Shown: positions 21,667 to 31,987 of the stretch, piece after piece | How positions within the stretch are numbered: position 1 is the stretch's first letter | Layout: each line of letters opens with the position of its first letter | NCBI GenBank assembly: GCA_030789695.1 | Contig: CM061142.1 | Coordinates: 357,715,486 to 357,779,485 of the forward strand | Source: Scilla litardierei | Lineage: Eukaryota; Streptophyta; Magnoliopsida; Asparagales; Asparagaceae | Direction: 5' to 3' | Length of the DNA: 64,000 nt | Translations under genes and position numbers: made by a program | The notes under the pieces: model-generated | Databases searched by the model: none | Seen by the model: only the letters and a program-made list of their open reading frames with translations | Told to the model about the DNA's origin: nothing

Positions 21667-24215
21667 TGTTGGGGTTTTGGCGGACCCCCAGAGCTCGGAT
21701 CCGTATCCGTCCTGAGTTGGACGGACCACGGAGGCACAAAATCGCAGCAGAAAAACAGAAATCAAAATTTCTATACTAGCTAAACTATTTAGCTAGGCTC
21801 TGGGGAACCAGAACCCAGCCCGATCTATGCCGACTTGGAGTGGGTCTGACCACTCCAAGAAGGATCTACACTAAGCGACTAATTAAAATTACGCTAAAAA
21901 CGCTTAACCACATACCCGGAATCTTGGCCCTGGAGCAGGCAAGATGTACCGCACCGTCTTGAGAAGCTCCTCGTAGCCGAGCCGCGTTGACCCGATCTCC
22001 CTGAGCCGCCTCGCACCCTCGCACCTATCCACCCGAGCCGCTTTCGCCTCCGAGCCGATCACACGCGGTAGAAAGTTTCACTTGAGAAGAAACCCGCGTC
22101 TTAGACGTCCGGATCAGATCCAAACCCCCTTCGTAGTCGTGCTAGGACTACTCCGGAGAATAGGAAAGTAGAGAGAGAGATTTAGTCGCGGACCGAGCTT
22201 GCTCAATAATTTGGAGCTACCCGATCGTTGACTGGTGTGTGTTTCAACGAGGAGAGTGCACCCCTATTTATATAGGGAGTGAGCACTCAACTTCTCGTTG
22301 CGGGCAATGTGGGACAATTCCCATGAAGAGAAAATTCAATTAAGCCATTTGGCTTAATTTCAACTTTAAAGTTAGCCTTTCACAAAGTCAAACTTTAACT
22401 AATTAATTCTCATCACATACTAAACTTCAGACACCAAACAAGCTATCAATCAGAAAAGCTTGGAATGGTGAACGCGTAGGAACTGACGGTGACGAATTTC
22501 GACTTCGTTTGACCCCTCAAACAATTGCTCAAATTTTAGCAATTTACACAAAATTCGTAGCCGTCATTAGGGTTTACAAAAACCCTAATTTGACTTAAGT
22601 TGCGGGCGCGCCCGCTAGACTTCGCGGGCGCGCCCGCCCAAAGGGGGCAAGGGCGGGCCGCCCGCCCGCTGCAGCAGCGGGCGCTGGCCCGCTGCAGCAG
22701 CGGGCCGCGCCCGCTGCAGCAGCGGGCGCTGGCCCGCTGTGCAGCGGGCCGCGCCCGCTTGCAGCGGGCGCTGGCCCGCTGTGCAGCGGGCCGCGCCCGC
22801 TGCATCAGCGGGCGCTGGCCCGCTGTGCAGCGGGCCGCGCCCGCTGTGCAGCGGGTGCCCGCCCGCTGCACACAGCGGGCCATGCCCGCTGCTGCAGCGG
22901 GTCATGCCCGTTTGCCTTTGCACATGGGCCTTTTGGCCCAGTGGGTCTAACCCACTTCCCCTTGGACTCTTTCTGCGTTTCTGGGCTCGTTTGAGCTCCG
23001 ATTTGGACGCGGTTTGAACCTGTGTTTCGACCGGGACGATCCCGTCATCCAGGTAACCCTTTCCAACAAGTTTGTTCCTACTAAATCTGTTGTAACTAAT
23101 TTACAACACGTTTAGTCAAAGTTAGCATCTAATGCAACGTTGTGTCCCTATTGCTAATGCGACTAACTTTCACAACTTAACTTGTGAATATCATCAAATG
23201 ACATTTCTCTCTATTCTATATTCCTATTACTAAGACACGAATACTACTCGGTGTGAGACCCTTCAGCCTGACCTTACTACAGGTTGGGGCTCGAAACCCC
23301 TAGACGACGGTCACTACGAGCAGTAGCTGTCGTCCCTGTTTCAGAGTCATCATAACGTGATCGACCCTTTGACAAAAAGTGTCATAGGGTTTGCATTGGC
23401 CGTGTCAGTGATGAATTCCGTTAGCTAAAATCCCTTCGCCAAGACTGTGTTTGATGTTGGCCTAGGGTATGGTTTTCTGTCAACCCTATTAGACAACATT
23501 GGTCAGTATACGGCGGTCTTTATTGTATACACGTTGTACAACTTGCAACGTACCCCGGCCGAGGATTAACATAAAGACCGTACTGAGCCTATAACACTAA
23601 CTTCCCTTTAATTGAAGTGACGAATCCCATCTTAGTCACTTACTTACCTAGAGAGCTTCTGGTGCAACCCAACCTAAGATCTTTCATCAGGACTGGTCCT
23701 CGAAGCTAGATCATGGGTCTAAGCTACACCGTCCGTTCATAGGTTTATACAGATGACTTCAGGTCTTAAGGATCAACTAACCTATCATCACCCTAGAGTT
23801 ATTAAAGACAGATCATTAAAGTTAACCATTTAATAACTCTAACTTGGTCGTTCAATGAACTCATTCTCCAATGAGCACCTGTGTCTCGTCTCCGACTTCG
23901 CTAAGTCGAATGACTATGAGTTCATCATTACCCGAAGGCAAGACGAAGACACAGTGATCTATCCGATATGTCGATATCCAGTTCTCGACACATCTATGAT
24001 CACGAACCGTTTAAGACTTACGTTTCTATTTGGTCTCTTACTTACTCATAATCGAGATCTCATCTAGATATGTAAGGACCTAACTCTAAGTCTATGGATG
24101 TTATCCAAGTATATTAATACAAACGATTTTATACTTAGAATAATACGTACCATATACGGTATGAACAAGACGTATAATCAAGATAAATTGCCTTATGGGC
24201 ACATATCTTCCTACA
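21667..24215 (-). repeat. 5' LTR of TR-GAG-1 (2549 bp)
   Basis: Boundaries are TGTTGGGG on the left and CCTACA on the right (plus strand). The array at 22602-22910 is the longest of the four copies. Outside the array there are only scattered substitutions from the left LTR, so the insertion is young. Confidence 0.92.
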
Positions 24216-24220
24216 TAGAT

Positions 24221-25309
24221 AAGGGCCAAGATTGGGTTCGAACATGGACGGGGGATGAAAAGGCACGTGATGGGCTTTTTTTTGGGAAGAGATAATGCAG
24301 AGCCTTTTTTGTGGGAGAGATAAAGTAAGATGCTTCAAATTTTTGGTTCCCCCGCTCTAAACAATTTCCCACCCATAATTCAAGTCTCCCCCATTTCAAA
24401 TTTCAAATTGAATAAATATGTCACACAAAACACAAAAAATCATAGTCATCAACCTCGTATCCTAGTCATCAACCCATTGTCTTAGTCAGCTTGTCCAAGT
24501 AGGACAAAATTCAAAAATGGCTCCCAAATGTATAATAGATATGTTTCAGATAATCTATTATACTGTTATTACTAACATGTTATTAGTACTAACATTAACA
24601 CACGTAATTATTTACATATGTTAATTGACATCTTATATAATTATATATATTACGTACTGAAATTATTGCATAACATATACTGTTTATACTGATTTCTAAA
24701 AAAACTATAGTTTCATTGGAATATTATATTATAACCTATATAATAGCATGCTCCAATAGTAAAACATTAATAAACTTACGTGGTGGATTCCTCACGTGAC
24801 TTGCAGCGGCAGAAACAACGGCAACGACATCAAGCGATGGGACGGGCTTGAGGACGTCGTCGAAGTGCGCGTGACTGGGAACGAGGCACTGGAGAAGGAG
24901 ATCGACGACGATCGTGTTCTGTGGCCTGCAGCAGGCACCGAAGCAGTTGGCTTGGGGACTGATTTGTTTCGACGGGCAGGGAGAGTCGGAGGGAGTGGTT
25001 CGAAAGGTGAGGGCATTGCTTACAGGTCGGAGGCTTGGTCGAAGATGGGTCTCAGTGTGGTTGGTGCAAGTTGCGGTAGCTGTGAGGTTGTGGGGGTAGA
25101 TGGAGTGTTGGCTGATGCGAGTACGTTAGGGTGTTGGACGAAGCAAAGAATGGTGGCGATGGTGGTATGCGATTGAAGACGATGCCGAGGGTTGGCAGAG
25201 GAAGGGAGAAGTTGAAGGGTTACATTTGAGGTTTCATGTAGAGGAAGAGAGTTCTTGGAGGTTTTGGCATCAGGAGTCAGAGGATGGCGGTGATTTTGGG
25301 CTGTCGGAG
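24221..25309. other. unassigned gene-like DNA of the Helitron-like block, left part
   Basis: 24221-24780 is AT-rich with no gene. 24790-25309 is markedly GC-rich and free of obvious repeats. On the minus strand 25016 to 24792 encodes a Ser/Pro/Arg-rich peptide running up to ...CTGCAAGTCACGTGAG, which could be an exon end with a GT splice donor; on the plus strand 24796-25176 is a 126-codon ORF. Neither is recognised. The GC-rich character continues after LARD-2 at 34761, so one captured gene fragment may have been split. Confidence 0.35.
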
Positions 25310-25631
25310 TGTAACGACTGGTTTTTGTATGATTGGATTATCAGTGTGTTTTGCTTGTGATGGTGGGTTCTCTCCTTGTGTGGTTTCCATTTCCATAGTT
25401 CTCGCTTTCATTCATCTCGTTGAGATTTCCTAGCTTTCGTTTTCATTCCTTTTGATGTAACCTTCTAGCTTCTTCCTTAGAATCATTGAACTCGAAGTAA
25501 GTCACTCGTGACGAGCTTCATATCGATCATATCTTAGCGATAGGTTGATCCTAGAAACCTTAGAATTCATCCCGGACCTTCGCGCTCCAGTTTGAGACTT
25601 TTCGTGCACGTTAGTTGGTTCAAGAAGGTCA

Positions 25632-26025
25632 ACCGACCGACTAGATTCCAATCTAGTCGGTCATTAAATCAACTGGAACCGACTAGTTCATTCAATCAAT
25701 TATTCTGGAGTTACTGTTTACTCTTAGTCGGTCTAAGAACAACCATCGACCGACTAGATGCTAAACTAGTCGGTCAGGAATCCTTCTCAGACCGACTAAC
25801 TCTCATTTCCATGATCTCTCTCAGAATTCAGCCTTTAGTCGGTCAATGAACACTCACCGACCGACTAGTTCTCAAACTAGTCGGTTGACAAGCCTTCACC
25901 GACCGACTAACTCATAGTCCAATTTTCCTGAACGAGCTACTGTTTACTCTTAGTCGGTCTGCGTTGATCAACCGACCGACTAGTTCCCAAGCTAGTCGGT
26001 CACCAATCCTTCTTTGACCGACTAA
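25632..26025 (+). promoter_or_regulatory. U3 array of paired inverted CCGACTAG / CTAGTCGG motifs (LARD-2 5' LTR)
   Basis: Four modules each contain an inverted pair such as GACCGACTAG..CTAGTCGGTC with a short loop, then a half-site GACCGACTA, then TTAGTCGGTCT. The spacers between sites are much less conserved than the sites. The array ends 44 bases before CTATAAATA, where enhancer-like elements would sit. The same array is in the 3' LTR (32311-32704) and in the LTR of element D (58874-59390). Confidence 0.65.
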
Positions 26026-26068
26026 TCAGCCCAGGAAACCCTAGTTTTGCCCTAGCCGCCACAATTTT

Positions 26069-26077
26069 CTATAAATA
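26069..26077 (+). promoter_or_regulatory. TATA box of LARD-2 5' LTR
   Basis: CTATAAATA lies just after the motif array and is followed by a C/T-rich leader. The 3' LTR copy is at 32747-32755 and element D has the same nonamer at 59443-59451. Confidence 0.65.
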
Positions 26078-26715
26078 CGCCCCAAACGTTTTCTTCTTCT
26101 TCCTCATCACCCCAAACCCTAATTTCTCCCCCATTGAGCCCCCTTCTTCCCCAAACCATTGATCCTTCATCCCAAGCTCATCCATCATCATCCAAACCCT
26201 CATTCAACATATCCTACCTCTCCTCAACCTCAAACCCTCATCAAATCCCCAAAAGCCTCATCCAAACCCATTTCTCCATATTTTCCCCATTTCCAGATCT
26301 AAGCCGGATCGTTCTTCCGTCGCCGTAGTTCTCGGCGTCGTTCCTCCGCTTCTTCACGGGTAGTATTCTTCCTTTAATAATCTCATAACCCACACTTGAT
26401 ATTTGTGAAACCCTAATAAAATGGATCATTAGAAATCGTAGGGTTCGATTGTGAATATGGATTAGTTACCATTCTAATGTTGTTTTTCCATGACAGTGAT
26501 CCATTCCAGTAGATAACAAATTTGTGTGATGTGCCTTCGTTGATCGTTCTCCTCGGTGCCAGGCAAGTGAAACTTGCCTCTCTTGGTTTGGGCCATGTCT
26601 TAGGCAATTACCTTGCTTTAGCGTAAAAGAGACTAGACGGTGAAAGGATAGCCGTCTAGACGCCATTGACCTAGCTTGACAACGAAGCTTGGTCCGTCAC
26701 CCTCATCATGCTTGT

Positions 26716-27070
26716 ATGTCACGTTTAATTTCAATTAACGGTACGCGTATTAACTGTTCATGTCATCCATGCATCTTTAACTGACATGTTTAATTTAAAT
26801 AAATGGTACGCGAATATTGTTCATGCAGTTGCATTTTGCCTGTCATGTCTAATTTCAATAAACGGTACGTGAATATCTATTCATGCCATTGCATTTTGCC
26901 TGTCATGTCTAATTTCAATAAACGGTACACGAATATCTGTTCATGGCATTGCATTTTGCCTGTCATGTCTAATTTCAATAAATGGTACGCGAATATCTGT
27001 TCATGTCATTGCATTTTGCCTGTCACGTTTAATTTCTATTAACGGTACGCGAATATCTGCTCATGTCATT
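26716..27070 (+). repeat. 60-bp tandem repeats in LARD-2 5' LTR
   Basis: The unit starts TCATGCCATTGCATTTTGCC, continues TGTCATGTCTAATTTCAATA and ends with ACGGTACGCGAATATCTG. Good copies start at 26821, 26881, 26941 and 27001, with degenerate ones before and after. The 3' LTR carries the same array at about 33395-33750. Confidence 0.88.
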
Positions 27071-27204
27071 GCATACTTGAATACTCATCGTGATTGCGTA
27101 GCATCGCTACATACTAGTGCTACTTGTTCCGGCTAGGTGCACCCCTATGCCATACTTGTTAAATACACTTTCTGGCTCGTGTTCCAGAAGACGAGCTAAA
27201 CACA

Positions 27205-27350
27205 GCCTGCGGGCAATAGGGCACTCGTTGAGTGATCCCTTGTACTTGATGCGTGAATACAGCCTGCGGGCAATAGGGCACTCTCTGAGTGATCCCTTGT
27301 ACATGACTACAGCCTGCGGGCAATAGGGCATCCATGTGTGGGTGATCCCT
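27205..27350 (+). repeat. CAGCCTGCGGGCAATAGGGCA repeats in LARD-2 LTR
   Basis: Three copies at about 27205, 27260 and 27311, each followed by a (T)GAGTGATCCCTTGTAC end. This is the reverse-complement equivalent of the LARD-1 60-bp minisatellite (4842-5076). The 3' LTR copies are at 33881-34030. Confidence 0.8.
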
Positions 27351-28076
27351 TGTACTTGTACTTGTTACTTGATAATACATGTTACAACTACCACTTGTTA
27401 CTTGACGTGTTCATTTGACGTGATTTACTTGACGTGATTTACTTTACTTGTACTTGTCCGTGTTTAAACTTGTAAAACTTGTTATCCATGCCATACTTGC
27501 TATGTTCTACTTGTACTTTCCTTTACTTGTCACTTCCATGCTATATTTGCCATGTCATGCATCATACTATAACTGCTAGGTTGCTAGTTTAGATTTCTTT
27601 CCGTTTCCTTGCACAAGTCTTTTTAGACTTGCTGACATGTGCCCCTCTATCTTTTGGGTGTCATATGTTAGACTCAGAGCCAGAGCTTGTTGCAGAGGAC
27701 GTTGTGTTTGCTGTGGAGGAGTCTTGTGGACACCGGTGACATGTTGAGTTTCCTTTATGTTTAAGGATTCCTGTTAGTTGTCGGTGCGTGGCACCTTTGT
27801 TTGGTAAGTTATATTTTGTAGGCCATGTTGGGCCATAGACTCTTTTTCCTTTAGCCTGGTGGCTTTTCTGTGATATTGCAATTTGTTTATGGACATTTGG
27901 AGATTCAATAAAATGTCGTCTCATTTCCTTATTATCATCGTTTTTTCATTTCTCTTTGTAAGGACCTGCCATAATAAGTGTTTTTTACGCTTATCAGACT
28001 TGGAGCTTCACAGCTTCAAGTTTGTGCGGACCTTCTCACGTCTCGCCTCCACATTTTTGGGAAGCGGGGCGTGACA

Positions 28077-31000
28077 GGTTTTATTGGTGGCCCATGCAGG
28101 TCCATTTGCAAATGTGAACTATCGAAACAATGATAATAATTATGGAATGTCCATTAAATAAATTAGAACATCCAATTTATAAGCCTTGAGTCTAGTAGTT
28201 TTCCTATGTCACTAGGTGGTAGGAAGACTTAGTTAGACGTCCGTGCTTGCTAGTTAGAGGTCCCTGATTGTTAGTTAGACTCCCCGCTAGGAGTTGATTT
28301 GGTCGTCGTAGGAGTTACCTTAGTGGTTCCTGTCTAGCTTTGACTAGGGTAGACTTCTAGAATTCTTTGGTCTCTCGCTTGGGTTCATCGATTTCGGACC
28401 AAGCTGAACTCATTTCATCACTGTATAGCCCTTAAGGAAGTCTTAGCGCTTAGTTTCATAATCTTTAGTTGGTTGACCGTAGGAGTTTCCGTAGATTTTC
28501 CTAAGTCATAACCTAGGCGTATTTATGTTTTGATCATCCGACCAAATCCCTTGCCTCGATTCCCATGACCACCACGTTTCGATAATCGTTGATCCTTCGA
28601 AGGTCCCCATTCGCAAGGCTTAATTTCTTTTAAAGTTATTTTTCGATTTCCCTTATTAAAGTTTTCGTTAAGTTTAAATTTTGTTTTAAACCCGCTACGT
28701 ATATACTTAAAATTTCTCACTTTTCGATTGAGTCAAATTCCTTGTAGATTTCGGAGTCTAATGGCTGTAATTATAATTGCTAACTCGTAACCATTTTCTT
28801 GTCTATATTTTCGCATTTCGGTTTAAAGACTCCAATACTATTTTGGAAAATTCGATATACCATTTTCTAACTATGAGATCCATTTTAATCGCATAGCATA
28901 CATACTTTAAAATCTTTTCCAAGGTAAATGGAATTTCAATTGTTATATGTATACTTATATCTCGTACTCTTTCGTTGACTTAAATTAATTTTTGAAATTC
29001 GAAAATTTTGACGAGATTTTGATTACTGTTTTATAATGTTTTACAGCCTATACCTTTCATACATATTTGAATATCTTGTCCCTTTTCATAAATCGATTTA
29101 ATTCTGAGCCGCAATTCTATTTTCCAAATTCGATTTATGAATTTTCCTTTCTTATTTATGCTATTCAAATGACTCGTCGTGCTCCCTTAATATACTTTTC
29201 AAGTCACAGATGATTTCATCTTTCAACAAATCAAAGTTATGTTCAAACATTTTTCCGACTACAGATTTTTGGAGAATTACGTTTACGTAACCAGTTCCCT
29301 TGTCCTCAATTCTCATGACCACCTCTTTACAATTATCATTGATCTTTCAAATGTTTTCCGTTGCAAATCTTGCTTCTTCCAAAGTTATTTTCGAATGCTT
29401 TCCTTATTTGAAGTTTCACTCAATTTAAATTTTGCTCTAAACTTCTTTAAATATGTCTCCCTAAATTTCGATGGAGTTAAAAGTCGTTCTTGAATTTTGA
29501 AGAATTTTGGTCGTAATTTTAAAATTACTATCTTGTACTATTTTTTTTCTAACAATGCATCTTTCGCATTTCGATTTTTAAACTTTATTACTATCCTGAT
29601 GGTTCGATATACCGCCCTTTTTCATAACTACAAAAATTTATTTTAACCACTTATCTTACATACCTTTAGGGGTATTTTTCCAAACTGAATGGACTTCAAC
29701 TAATTTTTGTATATATCAATTATAGGTTTGTCGTACTCGTACTTCAAAAGTTTTTATACCAACATGTTCTTTTGGCGAATCCTTATTTCCCTAAAAGTAT
29801 CTTCGATCTTCTTCTTTCGTTAAGTTTAAATTTGTTCGAAACACTTTTGATATATGTAAGGTTTCATGCTCCTTCGCCGACTTAAATTATTTATGTTTCT
29901 AAATATCGAAACTTGTGTTGAGATTTTTAGATTAGAAGTTTATAATATTTTCAGCATATGCTTTCGTATCGATATAAATGTCTTGTCCCTTTTCATATAC
30001 CAATTTCATTCTGAACCGTATTTCTATTTTCCTAACTCGATTCATAATTTCTTTTCTTACTTGTGCCATTAAAATTTTATTCGAAAACACCTCGTGCTTA
30101 CTCTTAATAAACTTTTCAAGTCCCTTTGGACTTCGGCTTTTAGCAAGTCGATTTTATGCTCAACATTTTCCATATTTCAGATTTTTGTATTAAAAAAAAT
30201 TTATTACTATTTCGAAATCATTCCTGACTTAGACCCTTCATAAAACGGTTTAAAAGTTTTAATTCTAACTTGATGAGTTTAAATATCCTTTTCTCTTTTC
30301 ATACTACTAAGATATTATCTTTCCATTCACCATACACACTTTTAAGATAATTTCTAAAATATGACTTCAATTATTTTTATATATCGGTACCACGTTTGTT
30401 TTGCTCGTACATTAAGATCTTGTATAAATCAATTTTTGTTGGCAAATCCGGATTTCTCTAAAAGTATTTTCGATATGGTTTATTTGGGATTTCTCTTCAG
30501 TTTTAAGATTTGGAAAACCTTTAGCATGCGCTTAAATTCTCCACACTATACTTGATCTGATTTCAATCTTCGAATCTCAAAACTTTTCCAAAATTTTTAG
30601 ATTGCTGCCGCATAACATTTCTGACCTATGTTTTAATGTTCGAGTAAATGATTTCCTTTTTCCTCATGATGATTTTATATAAGCCAATAAACCACTTTTC
30701 CTCTTATTACGTATATTCGTCTCAAACTCGTTTTCAAACAACTTGTTTATCGACCTCTAAATAATTTTATACAAACGAGGACTCCGACTTTTTGAAGTAC
30801 AACGGTCTTCGAATTCATGTATTTTAACTTATGTTGTTTACACTACCTTCTTTACGTATTTCTTAAGGGTATCATTGCATCATCTTTCCACCTAAACATT
30901 CACAGTCTTACCCTGATTCCCCTAACCAAATTTGTCTCCTTATCTTCGTCCTAGCTGAACCCATGTTTTTTGATCTTTCTATTCGTCATGATCTAGGTTC

Positions 31001-31987
31001 GGTTCTTTCCTATTGTCTAGCCCATAGAGCTTGTCGTTGCCTGTGTCAACCTTGTTATAGTTTGGTGGGCCCATTAGTTAAGTGGTTATATCGTCGTAGT
31101 GTCGATTTCGTGGTGTGTATATAGTGGTATGGGTGTTGGCATTTGTATGTTATGTGTAGGTAATTTTCTGCTTGAGTATGATGTGATATACGTATGATAA
31201 CAGAATGATAATTTTGATTGGTACTACTTGTTTTATGAGATGTCGTACGCGTGTATATAAGGAGGTGTACCCGACTATTGCATCTATTACACTTGTATGT
31301 AGTTGATGTGTTGATATGGTAATTATAAATGGATGGACATGGTGTGAAAATATGTGATACGTGGATGTGTATGCCTTGGAGTGGTATTGGTATGTGTATG
31401 GATACTGTGTTACGCATATAAATGTCCTGATATGATTTGAGTCTCACTCAAGCTTGAGTGGGTGTACTCTATATACTTTGGTATAATTGTATGTGGTGGT
31501 GAATAGTGATGGATGATGTATGTATGGTGTTTGAGTTGTTTGTGCTTGGTTGTGTTACGCACACGATTGTGGGTGGCTATACCAATATATAGTTATATGA
31601 CTATATGTGAGGTGAAAATATGGTGAAATATTTGCATATATTTGAATGAAAAAATAAATGTGAAATTATTTTCAAATAAGAGAGGCTTGGTTATTTTCTT
31701 ATAGTAAGTAATAAGTGCTTATTGTTGTATAAATATATTGACTATTTATATGTGATTGAAATACGTGTATGAAATTGATTGACTATAAAAAGTATGAGTG
31801 TATTATGTGCGTGAAAATATGTGTGTAGTGGTAGTAATATTTGATTTCTAGTGCATGTATATATAAGCACTCGAAATGAAAGTACTTGGCTGAATTTATG
31901 ATGTGATATTGGTTGAGGGTAGTTACCCGAGCGACTATATATATGGTAGAAAGTCCTAGGACGGTCTTTATTCTAAGGTGGGTAGTA
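28077..31987 (+). repeat. LARD-2 internal region, non-coding
   Basis: It opens GGTTTTATTGGTGGCCCATG (candidate primer segment) and closes with the polypurine tract AAGGTGGGTAGTA. No ORF exceeds 130 codons. 28520-30700 is T-rich and made of degenerate direct repeats (see next entry). 31000-31970 is strongly T/G-rich on the plus strand and C-poor, a marked strand asymmetry. Confidence 0.75.
28520..30700 (+). repeat. degenerate direct repeats in LARD-2 internal region
   Basis: A pattern with TTATTTTCGA, TTCGTTAAGTTTAAATTTTG, a TATATG/CTTAAAATTT segment, then TCTTGTCCCTTTTCATA..ATTCTGA and CTATTTTCC recurs near 28640-29160, 29385 and 29800-30070. Spacings are several hundred bases and irregular. 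The same words occur in LARD-3 at 46220-46660 and in reverse in LARD-1, so the repeat structure predates the split of the three elements. Confidence 0.6.

Larger units (their letters stand above)
15196..24215 (-). mobile_element. TR-GAG-1, gag-only Ty1/copia element (minus orientation)
   Basis: Near-identical LTRs at 15196-17702 and 21667-24215 are flanked by the perfect target repeat TAGAT (15191-15195 and 24216-24220). The minus strand shows LTR, a Met-tRNA primer site, a long leader, one gag ORF, about 1.2 kb of non-coding sequence, a polypurine tract and the second LTR. The 3964-bp internal region has no protease, integrase, reverse transcriptase or RNase H. This layout matches the published TR-GAG type (terminal repeats plus gag). 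Removing the element rejoins ...GGGGTAGATAAGGGCC. TR-GAG-2 at 48343-57302 is a close sister. Confidence 0.92.
25310..28076 (+). repeat. 5' LTR of LARD-2
   Basis: Order of parts: U3 with the CCGACTAG inverted-motif array (25632-26025), CTATAAATA (26069-26077), a C/T-rich leader, a 60-bp repeat field (26716-27070), CAGCCTGCGGGCAATAGGGCA repeats (27205-27350), then the tail shared with LARD-1 and LARD-3 ending in GCGGGGCGTGACA. Confidence 0.88.

Noticed and set aside
28077..31987. Possible decayed pol gene in the LARD-2 internal region
   Set aside because: No reverse transcriptase, integrase or protease motif in any frame; the T-rich repeats explain the sequence.
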